The notes beneath the pieces were generated by a model. That model worked only from the letters and a program-made list of their open reading frames with translations. It made no database searches and had not been told where the DNA came from. Of a stretch of 64,000 nt of DNA, positions 1 through 11,346 are shown piece after piece. Origin of the DNA: Stenopsyche tienmushanensis (taxonomy: Eukaryota > Arthropoda > Insecta > Trichoptera > Stenopsychidae). The stretch covers positions 124,001 to 188,000 of the forward strand of contig WACJ01000041.1 of assembly GCA_008973525.1 (NCBI GenBank). Direction: 5' to 3'. Each line of letters starts with the position of its first letter. The stretch's first letter is position 1. The position numbers were made by a program, and so were the translations under genes.

Positions 1-2490
1 AACCTAAAATATATGTACGCGATGATTCAATATCACTGCATAATGTTTACTCTAAAATAATAATGTTCACGAGTTATTTCAATTTAATTCCATCAAAGCA
101 TATATTTTACGCTGATTGAAAATTTGGGCTCTCAGCGTATTAATATTTTTTTAATTTGGTGTGTTTTTTATATTTTTAATCATAAAATCCTCATTTTGCA
201 TCAAGTGAGTGAGAGTGACATCCCCGGTTGACTTTTCATTATACGAAATCAGATTGAATCCGCATTCATTTGATGGGGGGTAAGGGCCGCGCAATTTTGT
301 ATTGGATGATGGAGGTTGTGTCATGGCCCTATTATTACCTGACAGGTAGAACCCCATCGCTTTGGAATGGAGACATTTCCATTTAGGCGAAAAAGAAAAA
401 TAAGCCTTTTGAATATCGATAAAAATAGCGCTTTTAAAATATTTTTTCATCTGCCTTCGAACATATTCATAAGCCTACGCAACCAGATTGACTGTATAAT
501 AATATAAGGCAGATTGAATGTATATGGGGCGAATTTATTATTCTCATGGTGTATATTAATGTTTGCTTTCAGGCAAACAGGGCCGATTAATTAATTCGAT
601 ATTTATATACAAATCAAACAAACGGCAGAGATATTTCTGTTACATAAAGTCTCCATCGGATTAGCTGGAAGGCACGTTTTGGCAAATTGATAAAAGATTA
701 TTGCCGCATTAAATAAAGAAGGAAGGCTAACGAATTTACGATGACTTGATATATCTTTATTTACCATGGATACATCTTCGAGCTGATACAGTATAAACAG
801 CACGAGAAAATGTACAGCATCCGCCCTGGAACGTCTAGGAAAACTCATCGGCCATATTATTAGTTAAGTCTGTCTTCGGAAACGAACGAAGAAAACGACT
901 TGATTCATTTATCTCAACTTTCCAATAGAATTACTTCCCTTCTGGAAAACACTTATGTTACACAAAGACGTAAATGGGAATTGAACTAAAATATTTTTTT
1001 ACTGATGATAACTAAAGTTGAAAACTGTGGATTTATTAGGTTTCGAGACAAACTAGCACATTGAAAAACATTCACATATAGCGAAAAATAAAAATAAAAA
1101 AATGATTTAAAGTGGAATAAATTAATTTTAAGTCTGTCATATGTACGACAATTTACTTCAAAAGGTCGCTGATTTAAATAAAATTTTGCAGCTATTTTAC
1201 TCTCAAATCTTCTAATATTTTGATCACTTTTCCCTAGACTGATATATTTCATTCCGTGATATAAATTTATATTAAAATTCATCCATCCAAGATTTTTTCC
1301 AATCAAATTTTTGTATTAATTATATACATTTTATTCCTATTCTATGAAATTTTGCTAATATTCTGCTAAAAAGCATCCTAAAAGCAATATCAACTCTAGC
1401 TTAAATTAAAGGGTTTTCATATAGTGATTTTCTTTAGAGCGTACTAAAATAGTTTTTTTTTTAATTCAGACATCTTAGACTGTATTTATGACTGTATTAT
1501 GACTTCTTATCTAAAAATATTTTTTTGCGAAAATATTTAATCAGATTTAATTTCATAATTAAACCAAAAATGTCTTATTATTGCGTTAACTTATTGGATA
1601 TTCCTGGGGCATCCCTGTTTTGCGTTTGCCAAATCAGCAACAATGCATATTAATTTTCAATTGAGAAATTCGATACAATAAGAATGCTGTAAACAAGAGC
1701 AAAAATCCATTACAACCCAAAGCTTCGTTAGATAAAATAAAATATCACAGGAAAATCAGCACCAATTCTCCGAGGATATACGTTTTTTGGGATCCATAAC
1801 ACATGCTTTATTCGAATTTGTATCAATTTCCCTCCGTTTCCAGGGCGATAAGCCCTCCATGTTTGTCGTATTTACTAATGTCTCCATTTCAACCCATTTG
1901 TATGTTTTATTCACCCCATGGCCCCGCGGATCAGGTGTTTTTCGCGTTCCGGGGATAGCGCGATATTTGTACATTTCTTCTTTATCAAAAATATGACTTG
2001 AAAACCGATTTAAAGCGATCGTCATTTCCCTATAATAATATTTTCCGGGTAAACATGCAAAATAATATGCGTCGTTTCGTTTTATGAATACGATTTTTTT
2101 TCGTCATGTTCCTAATAATACATTTTCCTCGTAAATATTATATGTGGAAGCTTTCTATAACAATTGATGAGTTTAAATATTGTGTGTTTTTTATGGGGAT
2201 GATAATAAAAGTCTGTTTTATGAGAAAAATCAAGGACTTATTACAGGAAATTGTTGTAGGAAATCAAATAAATCTCATCGGTTTTTCACACTAATTTGAC
2301 TTCAAATAAGTTTTTAAATGTATGATTGTTTCATATTAATGGATTTGAAGATAATCTAAACTTAAAATAAGGCCTTTATTGCATTTCATATAAGAATAAG
2401 AATACCAAATTCTATATTTTAGGCTATTAAATTTAGGTAAATTAATAGTTGTAGGGATTTTTTTTATAAACATTATAATAATTTATTAAA
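1..2490. other. Non-coding A/T-rich stretch
   Basis: Only short open frames occur, on both strands and without splice or promoter context. The longest is on the minus strand at 1756-2025 and overlaps a plus-strand frame at 1787-1996. I see no repeat ends or recognisable protein motif here. Confidence 0.5.
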
Positions 2491-2493
2491 GAC

Positions 2494-2764
2494 TTGTTTT
2501 TTAATTCGATGTCTACATCATTGATTGTTGTTAGTAGTGTAGTGTGGGCGATTTACCATCCTCATGCAGTAAAGCTGTTAACAGCGACATCTTCCATCTC
2601 TCTTCAGGTGCAATGTGTTATTTTAACAGCGCTATCTCTTGTGGCCCTGCGGAGACATTGCACCTGCATATCGACCGACCGGTTGGGTAGTGACGCGCAG
2701 GAGGCGGGAGTCGAGAGAGTCGTCGGTTAGCCTTGGCCGCGGGAGGTCGTACCTCCTGCCAGAC

Positions 2765-2795
<31 letters not shown>

Positions 2796-2860
2796 GTGTG
2801 GAATAAATAGATATTTGATCGGAGCGAGATCGAACCGTCAACGGCACCATAGTGTGAATT
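2494..2860. other. G/C-rich island with CT microsatellite and inverted repeat
   Basis: This block is much richer in G/C than its surroundings. It holds an exact 12-bp inverted repeat (CAGGTGCAATGT at 2605-2616, its complement at 2655-2666, 38-nt loop), a second short inverted pair (GCAGGAGG near 2698, CCTCCTGC near 2752), a (CT)n run and an AATAAA. The overlapping plus and minus frames do not resemble known proteins. It could be a solo LTR or another retroelement end, or a promoter-like CpG island. No matching second LTR was seen in the window, so the identity is open. Confidence 0.4.
2765..2795. repeat. (CT)n microsatellite
   Basis: About 30 bp of nearly pure CT dinucleotide with one TTT interruption. 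It lies inside the G/C-rich island and just upstream of an AATAAA at 2802. Confidence 0.9.
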
Positions 2861-2889
2861 GGGCCTTAATGATTTTTTTGGCAAATCCT

Positions 2890-3237
2890 AGTTAACTTTG
2901 ACACAGCAATGAATTCTGGTGTTGAATGTGTTATATACAATATATACACTTGAACCAAAGAAATATAATTGCATATTGTGTATTATATTCTATTTTTAAT
3001 GAACATTATTAACCAAAAGTTCAGATTCATTTTCACAACTTTTTTGAATTTTCAATGTATACAAAGTACATAGATATTCATCTGGATTCAGTACTTTCCC
3101 TATTTTTGACCTTAATTTTCATAAATTTTTGGCCCTTGTAAGGATTTCGTTCAACTTTCGAATCATTTTTATATAAAACTTATTACTAGGCTTCCAGGTT
3201 AATTTATCAGTTCATAGTTGAGCTTGTCCTTTTTAGC
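2890..3237. other. Non-coding A/T-rich stretch
   Basis: No coding frame, repeat end or promoter-like feature is evident before the hAT MITE that follows. Confidence 0.5.
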
Positions 3238-3245
3238 CCTTATAT

Positions 3246-3571
3246 CAGGGATGTCCAACCGGTCGATCCGGATCGACTGGTCGATCTTTAAGCAAAATTT
3301 GGTCGATCCCGACGACTTCCGTGATTTTTGAAAAAAAAAATTACTTTATATAAATATATTTACAGCCGACGATGAAAAATAAAATTCCGGAGATCGAACT
3401 CTTTAGCTCGACTTGATTCGTGTTTATCTGCTAATTTGAGTTTTTAAGTTTGAAGAAAGGAAAAAGAAACACCTTAAATACATTTCCTATAAGAATCATA
3501 TTATAAGTCGATCCCGAGCCAATTTTAAATTAAAAAGTAGCTCCCAAGACGAAAAAGATTGGACAACCTTG
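3246..3571. mobile_element. hAT MITE (326 bp) with 8-bp target duplication
   Basis: The element opens with CAGGGATGTCCAACC and closes with GGACAACCTTG, imperfect inverted ends of hAT type (about 11 of 15 bases). It is flanked by an exact 8-bp direct repeat CCTTATAT at 3238-3245 and 3572-3579, the target-site length expected of hAT transposases. The interior carries several GTCGATC motifs and no usable transposase frame, so this is a non-autonomous copy. The exact 8-bp duplication makes the boundaries secure. Confidence 0.88.
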
Positions 3572-3579
3572 CCTTATAT

Positions 3580-5564
3580 GAAACCATTATTAACGACTAA
3601 ATCATCAACACTTTTGTTGATTTAAACAAATCTCATTGCCAAATCACATGATTGTCAACAATATATTTGGATATCGAGTATTGTAAGTCATGTTAATTTA
3701 TATGTTTCCTGGAAAATCTCGAAATGGAATAACTCTGTGTCCGATTAAGTAAATAATGTAGAGAAATCGCTACATAGCTAGTGTTTCGCAACTTTGTCGC
3801 GGATTCTCTGTACTGTATCGACACGAAGAGCAGTGCTTTTAAAACTTGGCAGTCCGCCGACTGTGAACCTTGTTATGAAACTTGCAGGGCACGTATTTAG
3901 AACGACGAATACTATGTGAGTAGGAAAGTTATTCCAACAAAGTCCATTAGAAACGGAAAAGTGCACAGGACAAGTGTGGCAGGACAAGAAGCTTTAGTCC
4001 AGGCTCCTTAGTTCAAAGCCCCGGAGTGGGTGCCACCAGGACGTTTACGACCCAGCCACAAACTACACTGTCTAATGTGAGAAATAAAGAAAATGTCAAG
4101 AACGTGCAAGTAGCATTCAAACTTGCAAAGTGCATTAGGTTGTATTATTTAAAATCATTGTAAATGATTTGGAACTAAACTTGCATTAATGCCGACACGT
4201 TTTGAATAATCGCCTTTTCGTGTGGGCCGTTAATATTAATGTGAGAAAATCTGCTAGTTCAAAGGTTCATGGAGCTCTTCGAGGCTTATCAACTATGCAA
4301 ATGTATTATTAATACACAAATTGCAAAACTTCCCTGTTCCAGGCCACTCATAAAGCCGACTTCGGGAAGAATCATCCCGGCGGGTCCCCGACTGCTATAA
4401 ACATCAACCCCGGTTTATTATGAATGATAAGAAGATTGAAAAAGATTACCGGTGCTCTCGCATAACGACCTGAATATCATCGCGTGCTTGATAGATTTCC
4501 TTGGAATATTTATCAAGTGATTGCCGAAGATTTATGCCCGGGCCATCTTTTTCAGTGAGCGGCCCTTAGAGACACTCTGAGTTTCCCCACTGCGGGGCTT
4601 ATGTGACCGTAAAAGTTTGTAAAAGACGTACTTTCTTAAAATGGGTCACACTCAACTCTTTACGCCCAAATCTGGTGATCAACTCAACTTCCTTCGGGTG
4701 TCCAAATTTTCGAGCGTTATTAATAAGCATTTTATGCCCGATAAAATAAATTAAAACGTCAGTGTCTTCAAGATTTAATTTTTAACGTGTAAATTCTCCA
4801 AAGTTATATCCTTCGTTACTTAATATTTTGATATCGAAGGTTTGTCGGAAAATGGGAAAGTATCAATGATGTTTTCTATTGTAATTTATATATATCAACA
4901 ATATATCAAATAATTTACTCATGGGAGATTTATTGTGTTCATTATATTTAAGTAATAAAAATAAACTTTTAACTGCTGGAATAAGTTGATTTTATGCATG
5001 GTTTTCTGAAACGATGAAGCTATGTTTGTGTAAAAACCACCGAAACATTGTTATTATCAAGCAATGAAGATGAAATTCATTAATCATTTGAAACAGTGAC
5101 TTACCGTATGAAAACAAAGACTAATGACGAATAGTAAAATTTTGTGTTATCAAATAATTGATTTAATTCGTCATCAAAACGCACTGCAGAAAAGACACAA
5201 TCTATATATGCAAAGTAAATGTGTGTCGGCGTGCAGTCGGTTTGCTAAAGATACGTTCCTATAGCGTTCATCCGATTGCAATGCAATTTTAATGAGTTAT
5301 TGGGCGTATATCTGAGAAGGTTTTTACATTAGCAAAACCATTATTTGTGTGCGAAATTTGTTTTATTTAATGGATGCATCATTTTGGCGCATATTTGATG
5401 TGAAAAAATAAATACTGAAGCAAATATTAAAGCTGTGCAAGACCATCTATTACTGACTGGATTTACGACAATCATTTAAATGGAGATTTACAATGATAAA
5501 TAATTTCGCTTATCATTCAAAGATCTATTCATAGTTGAAGTTATGAAAAGCACATGCTGAAACC
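3580..5564. other. Non-coding stretch with moderately G/C-rich patches
   Basis: Patches at about 3780-4080 and 4320-4700 are less A/T-rich than their surroundings but hold no supported exon. A minus-strand frame at 3778-3987 ends in a charged stretch (RIRDKVAKH) that recalls transposase tails, but is too short to assign. Nothing else was recognised. Confidence 0.4.
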
Positions 5565-5640
5565 AAATGGGAAACCACCATATGAAAAATCCCTACAAGT
5601 CTTCTCTATGATGATGGCCTACATCTGATAACGCATATGG
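5565..5640. repeat. Dispersed repeat copy 1
   Basis: The stretch AAATGGGAAACCACC followed by TATGAAAAATCCCT recurs at 33619-33644 with a 3-bp indel, and the next 40 or so bases (CTTCTCTA, GGCCTACATCTGA, ATATGG) also align loosely with the second copy. The family was not identified; a retroelement 3' end or SINE tail is possible. Confidence 0.55.
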
Positions 5641-5648
5641 TATTTTAA

Positions 5649-5807
5649 CACATTCCCGCCGGGTTACGCATATGTGCGTCTTTCTGGTACTACCGCTAGA
5701 TGCGAGAGACGCATTTATGCGTTTCTAGCCATATGATTAACGCAATAATTACAAATATGTCCCACGTCAGGCGAAAGATAGTTCTATATGTGACGAGCGG
5801 GAATGTG
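5649..5807. mobile_element. piggyBac-type MITE (159 bp)
   Basis: Ends are an exact 11-bp inverted repeat, CACATTCCCGC at 5649-5659 and its complement at 5797-5807. They are flanked on both sides by TTAA (5645-5648 and 5808-5811), the invariant target of piggyBac transposases. Inside are subterminal repeats of the ACGCATATGTGCGTC / GACGCATTTATGCGT kind. There is no transposase frame, so mobility would need a source elsewhere in the genome. Confidence 0.9.
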
Positions 5808-5811
5808 TTAA

Positions 5812-8167
5812 GAATAAATATATTGCAACATGTTGCTTCATGGCAAACCATCATTATAAGACTATTTTTTAATAGTATGAACAAAATAAATTCTATAATA
5901 TAAAATCTTCCCCAAGTAAAGATACTATATTGCTGATAATTATGCGAAAGAGCTACTCTGAGGAATAATGATTTTTCCCTTAAATTTGCGACTTTTTTGC
6001 CGTCTTTGCCAAGAACATATTTTAGTTTTATCACACACTGCCCAAACAACACCAACAATTTATTAAGCTATTCGGTTAAAGTTATTTCCACAGAGCCAAT
6101 CCTGCATTACTAATTGCGGTACAATACAATAGTTTATCTTGCCGCCGGGGTTCGTTCAGCTAGAAAACCGACAACAATACATCCAATAAGCTCCAACATA
6201 GCCAAAAGACGAAACTAACGTCCAAAATAAGGCTCCCTTGAACAAATACCGTCAAATTATCGGGTGTTCGTGTTTGCATAGGGCTTTGGCCTAAATTTTA
6301 TGTGCTGACTTCGTAGCGCGTTATGTTATCTATGTTTTCTCACGGACGCACTTCGTTTTGAAATATTAACATCGCCACTTATTTTCAAAGGGTGGGCTCT
6401 ATGAATGCTTTAGAAACATTTATAAATTATGTCGTTTTCCAAAAAGATATTTCAATTCATTATAAAATATTCCGAATGCTGGTGGAAGTATGCTTTATCT
6501 AGTAAAACGCAGGTCAATCAAGGGAATAGTGAATGATAAAACACGATATTAAATGTAAATTACATCTGACAACAGATTGAAGAAATATTCCAATATAGTA
6601 CAAAAAATAAATAAGTTACGAGACTGAAATGTTTCAAGACAATGTTTCTCGCTATGAGAGGAAACTCAAAGGAAAGAGTCGCAAGGTTTTCCCCACACAA
6701 GACAAATTACTTAGGTCATTAAACTAGCTGAATGGCAAGAAAATGGCTCAGGACTTTTTTGCTTCCTTCAAAAAAATATTTAAATACACCGTAAATATCT
6801 TCAAAACAAACGTGAATCAAATTTGATTTTCAGTAACATACGAGTGTTAATCGATGCATTTATTATTAAATTCACCATATTTTAATTGATAAGACAATCG
6901 TGATAATGAGAATAATAATTGTTGCAAATTTATAGCAACCATTTGCTCATCGTACAGCACAAAATATTATCCCGGGTAAAAAGCATCGTTGTTGCACCAC
7001 ACAGTCATTTAGTTCATTAAAAATGAACCAGTTTCATATTCAAATAGTCTGTCTAACAAGACAGTGAGCATTGAAATACGTATTTAGCAGCATAAATGGG
7101 AAATGGGCAATAGGAAAAAGAGCATTTAAAGTACCATTTTTCAACGGGAAAATTCGCACCGGTTTCTGCAAAAAGCTGCTGAAACAAAACACATTCGTTC
7201 CGCTTGGGAGATATAGAGCTTAAAACTTTTTTTTTCAGTTTGCTTATCCATTTACGTACATTTAATAGATAAACCGAACAAATGGTCCGGGGATGGATCA
7301 GATCCGAAAATGTTGCGGCCAGATCAAAACCGCAATCGGAAACACAGTCGAGTGTGAAATAACCATATTCGGATTTAATAACGGACTCGTTTCTGCTCAA
7401 TCAAGTATTTGCAAAAAAAATAGGTTTTATTCTCAATCATCTTGTTCGGGATCGTTCTCATTCGCATGCTTCTGGATGAATTTATTCCGTCCACTTAAGA
7501 CCTGTGGGTCAACCGAGTTCGTGTTGGGAGCGATTTGGAATCGAGGATGGAATTTGTTTTCTTGGCGTGCTGGTTTAGCGTGTTTTCTTTTGGCGTTATT
7601 CTCACACGACAAAGGATTCTGAATGGGTTAGATATAAGGAAGAATGGCTCAATTCTTTGCTCCAGTCACGTTCAGGTTACTTTTCAGGACGAATGAAGCG
7701 ATAATGTTAGAATAAGCGATCCTCTATTAAACGTACCTGGAATTCAAGATAGTCTTCACCCTTGCATATCTACGAAAATCATTAGATATTAACATATTAT
7801 TTGAAACTATCAAACACATGAGATTTGTGATATCTAGCAGATCTATCAAGGATACAACCGAATATGATGATGACAAATAAATGTATTTCTTCAGTCAGAA
7901 TATTTACTCATTTCTATATAGAAACTGATATAAGATGAACAGATATCATCATTTAAGAAGTCCTGCCCTTGAGCAATTAAGAATCTATTGACCGCTCGTG
8001 ATCAATTTGCATCCAAAAGGGACTAATCAAATCAAATCAAGTACAAGTAACATTTAGAAATGCTTTTATATCACCAAATATACAGAAATGAATCATTATG
8101 ACAATATTACTCGCTTTTATCATATAAAAGCAACCCGAATAAAAATTTAGAAGTAGAAGGGAGGCTC
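5812..8167. other. Non-coding stretch
   Basis: Overlapping opposite-strand frames at 7053-7400 (minus) and 7293-7622 (plus) lie in a slightly richer patch. Neither matches a known protein or has convincing splice context, so I treat both as chance. Nothing else was recognised. Confidence 0.4.
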
Positions 8168-8370
8168 TAATACACCCTACATATTCACCAGACCTTGCTC
8201 CATTAGATTATTATCATTTTAGGTCCATACAACATTCCCCAAGGGTTAAATGATTTCAGAATGTGACCAAAATTGAGAATTTCCTACTTATGTATTATAT
8301 ATCTAACGAGTCATTTTTTTATACAAAGGATCGAAAAATTGCATGAAAGTTATTTTAAGCAATTATAAAT
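8168..8370 (+). pseudogene. Mariner transposase C-terminal fragment
   Basis: Translation gives YSPDLAPLDYYHFRSIQHS near the start, the conserved mariner segment around the third catalytic aspartate (consensus YSPDLAPSDYHLFRS...). It is followed after frame changes by RIEKLHESYFKQL, which matches the usual C-terminal end of these transposases. The N-terminal two thirds are absent and the frame is broken, so it cannot produce transposase. It lies just upstream of a separate mariner copy that begins at 8402. No 3' inverted repeat was seen between them, so the two are not simply halves of one element. Confidence 0.75.
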
Positions 8371-8401
8371 ATTAACTTAAAGTCATATATATTACAATAT
8401 A

Positions 8402-8960
8402 TCAGGTCAGTCCAAAAGTTCGTGCGCATTTTCGTATAAAAATTAAATAGTGTAACTAAAACACAATTTAACATTAGATTTCGATTGCCTAGAAGTAGTT
8501 GAAAAAATTAAAGTTGGAGAAAGCAGCATTTATGATGAACCCCGTTCAGGACGTCTAATTTATTTTTATAACGACATTCTTAAAAGAAGTCAGAACCACA
8601 ATTAGCAGTGGATCATATTGCAGAAAGCATGGATTCATCTCATGGGACAGTTTTTCGTCATTTAAAGGAGATTGGGCAAGTATCCAAGCTTGGAAAGTGG
8701 GTACTGCATGAGCTATCCGAATCCAATTACCAGCTACGAATAAACATTCGCACTTATCTTTTATCGTTGAAAGATAGTCATTTTTTGAACGTTTGGTAAC
8801 AGGTGATGATAAATGGATTATTTATCACAACATCACAAGAAAAATATAGAGGACAGATGAAGATAAGCAGCTAATTCCAACAACAAATGTGTCTTTCTAT
8901 CCTAAAAAGAGACTTTTAAGTGTTTAGCAGGATATGTATAGTGTGATATATTATGAACTA
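8402..8960 (+). mobile_element. Mariner element remnant, 5' end with transposase fragment
   Basis: A mariner terminal repeat starts at 8402 after a TA dinucleotide (TCAGGTCAGTCCAAAAGTTC, continuing to 8433). A broken transposase follows. EKIKVGESSIYDEPRSGR at about 8500-8560 matches the linker before the second helix-turn-helix. The open segment 8608-8799 reads AESMDSSHGTVFRHLKEIG then GKWVLHELSESNYQLRIN, typical mariner DNA-binding domain and linker. After a frameshift, VTGDDKWIIYHN (near 8800) carries the first catalytic aspartate, and HPKK-type and YYELLK motifs follow to about 8960. The 3' inverted repeat is missing. Several stops and frameshifts make it dead. Confidence 0.85.
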
Positions 8961-8969
8961 TTAAAATCG

Positions 8970-9360
8970 CTTTTTAACAATTTAATTTCACACTTGATAA
9001 TACAATGAAAAACATTGCCAATATGCATATCAATGTGCTTATATAAATCAAATATTAATAGTAATTCAAGGGATTTTAGCTTTAAATAGATTATATAATT
9101 ATATAGTGTAATGAGCTATGTTGGTTTGTATTTAAATTTAAATCCCTAGCCATATCGATTTCACGACTGAAATAATACAAAACGTTCATGCAAAAAAATA
9201 TTCAAAGAATGAACACAAGCCATGAACGGTCATGCAAGTTCTATGTAGTCCATCCGGTAATTTTACTGTAGTCAGTTGCAATATTTGCATATATTGGCAT
9301 AGAGAACTTTCTAGTCTATTGATTTCAAGCCATTCGATTCATGGTCGAATTGGAAATAGG
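8970..9360. other. Non-coding stretch upstream of the secreted-protein gene
   Basis: No repeat or frame was recognised. The 3' part abuts the TATA box at 9364 and may contain promoter-proximal elements. Confidence 0.4.
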
Positions 9361-9363
9361 CAA

Positions 9364-9396
9364 TATATAAGTAATCGTTAGATCGATATTGCATCA
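9364..9396 (+). promoter_or_regulatory. Core promoter: TATA box and initiator
   Basis: TATATAAG at 9364 is followed by TCATAC, whose A (9396) lies 32 bp downstream. That is the spacing expected between a TATA box and an arthropod TCA-type initiator. It predicts transcription start at about 9396 and a 67-nt 5' leader for the gene starting at 9463. Confidence 0.65.
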
Positions 9397-9462
9397 TACG
9401 AACTTAGACCATCTGAAAGAATCGTGTTGTTAGACTAGCGAAGAGGAAAATATTTATAGAAA

Positions 9463-10187
9463 ATGAAGGTAATTATTGATTGCATTATTATTATATAGCA
9501 AACAAATACTTAAAAAAATCAATATCAAATTTATCAATACAGATCTTCGGCTTTTTGTTTATAATTGGATCGGCTGCGGCACAAAATGGTGAAATAGCAG
9601 GACTTGGAGGATGGGTTCTGCAAAGTCTTAATACAATACAAGAAATTGCGACGAATAATAATGGATCTTCTAATAACACTGAACCATCGAGACTTAATCT
9701 GACAATGATACCTCCTGACAACAATAATACAACGTCACCTTCAAATGATAATCGCATCATAAATGCCACAGAACTACCGACACATTTCAATATTACTCCT
9801 CAAGAAAACAGCGAAAGATTTGGTGATAGATTGCCTCAATTAAAATTTGGTACTGGACAAATCAGGCAAAAATGGCCTATTGCCCACATTGAACTAACCC
9901 ATGATGATATATTTCTGAAAGGCCCCCCAGAGGTTGAACTCACCAACGCAAATAATTTCGCAACAATTGCTCAAAATAAAGATTTGAACTATTATAGAGA
10001 ACATCATTTTGATGCCGGCTACAGCATTATCCCTCATGAAGAATCAACTGAACATTATCACGAAGTAAATGAAGATCTGGGTCTATATAACGAGCATGAA
10101 TTACCCGAAGAACATCACTATGTCGATGATGAATCTTATTATGGACATCATTACGATAGCATTCACGAAGAATACGGTCATAAATAA
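9463..10187 (+). CDS. Secreted Asn-rich, His/Glu/Tyr-rich protein (216 aa, two exons)
   Basis: Exon 1 (9463-9468) holds only ATG AAG. A 74-bp intron (9469-9542, GTAATT...CAG, phase 0) joins it to exon 2 (9543-10187). The spliced protein starts MKIFGFLFIIGSAAA, a clear signal peptide probably cut before Gln16, so the product is expected outside the cell. An open frame runs back to 9480 inside the intron, but only the spliced start gives a signal peptide. Residues 40-90 are Asn/Thr/Ser-rich with about seven N-glycosylation sequons (for example at Asn42, 54, 76 and 85). From about residue 148 the chain is rich in His, Glu, Asp and Tyr (EHYHEV, EEHHYVDDESYYGHHYD), suggesting metal binding, matrix or cuticle/eggshell association. 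I do not recognise a family. The promoter at 9364 and an ATTAAA at 10251 frame it as a real gene. Confidence 0.82.
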
Positions 10188-10617
10188 TGCACAATCATTC
10201 ATTTTAACTGTATATATTTTAACGTTAATTGTAATCATCTATTGTTTTATATTAAATTCGTTTTATAAAGTTGTTTTACTCATTTTCATGAAGTAATGGT
10301 CAATCGACACGCATATCGTTACACATCATTGCTTGTTTATATTGTAGTTAATTAGCAATATAACAACATAGGGTAATCAATTATGAAATGAATTTAAAAG
10401 TGAAGTATTATTGCGTGACTCGTTGGCAAAGCAAATAATCCTTTTAAAAAGTGTTGATCAATCAATATATTATAAGTATTATTTATTGCCGATTTGATCG
10501 ATTTCTTTCCATCGGTCTATATACAGGATGCTTATATAGTTTCCTGCTTCATTTTATTCCAAATATATCAAGATCGATACTGGTTTACAAATTTAATAAA
10601 AATAACATCAGAATTAT
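10188..10617. other. 3' flank of the secreted-protein gene
   Basis: An ATTAAA at 10251-10256, 64 nt after the stop codon, is the likely poly(A) signal. Otherwise no feature was recognised before the 45-bp duplication. Confidence 0.45.
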
Positions 10618-10707
10618 GGATACCGATGGTACTGATGTGGTATCATGACACGCTCGAACGTTGGATACCGGTGATACCAATGTGGTATCATGTTTGCGCC
10701 AACCGTT
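10618..10707. repeat. 45-bp tandem duplication
   Basis: Two adjacent units (10618-10662 and 10663-10707) both begin GGATACCG and contain ATGTGGTATCATG at the same offset. The first 30 bases agree at 26 positions, the last 15 less well. The unit contains GGTATCA-type motifs in both orientations. It lies about 430 bp downstream of the secreted-protein gene; function unknown. Confidence 0.75.
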
Positions 10708-10956
10708 CCAAGTCATGAAATATCCTAAAAATCATAGGATTACTTTTAACCATTTTGCATCGTAAATTTATCATTCAATCGAAAGAATTTATACGCACAT
10801 TTTTATTGAAATTTTGAATGTAGTAAACATATCTCTACGAAACCCGTCAAATTAACGGGCTTGTTAATTTCATAAACAATCCTTATATGTTTGCTTCGTT
10901 CGAAAAATCATTCCTCCAATAATAAATATAGTAGTGAAAAAAAAGTCTTTACTAAA

Positions 10957-11346
10957 ATGCTTCCAATTCGTTATCGCAATCGCGCCTCTATAATGTTAAC
11001 TAGCAACTTTTCTAGCAACCTTGAGTATATCCATTGACCTAAGAATACCTCCAAAGAAGATTATTATGCATTAGGCCAAATCGAAGCTGACAGTGAATAC
11101 TCTGCATACGTTGAAAGTCGAGAGATAAAGGGATCTTTGAATAAAGAAGAGGAAAACTTCTTGAAAATGTGTCGTAACAAGAAAACGATGCTTATTCTTT
11201 CTAGTTCTGACTCTTAAGATGAAAGAACGAGCATTCCAAATACAAGGTTTGGCAGGTTACCCATTCACTTCTTTCGCAGAAATCGAAAATCCTCGAAATC
11301 TCCTAACTTGAATGGCCTCAAAAGAGGAAACATTTTTTCGAAATGA
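10957..11346 (+). pseudogene. Decayed + strand reading frame, unidentified
   Basis: From the ATG at 10957 one frame runs about 129 codons to a TGA at 11344, broken only by TGA at 11035-11037 and TAA at 11215-11217. The conceptual product is hydrophilic and charged: SKEDYYALGQIEADSEYSA, then EEENFLKMCRNKK, then a serine/aspartate cluster (SSSDS) and a basic C-terminus. Composition looks coding-like, but I recognise no family. It could be an old gene copy, a transposon remnant, or an exon whose splice sites hide the stops. It lies between the two intact genes and on the strand of the first. Confidence 0.35.

Noticed and set aside
7053..7622. Overlapping opposite-strand frames of about 110 codons
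   Set aside because: They overlap on both strands, match no known domain and lack convincing start or splice context.
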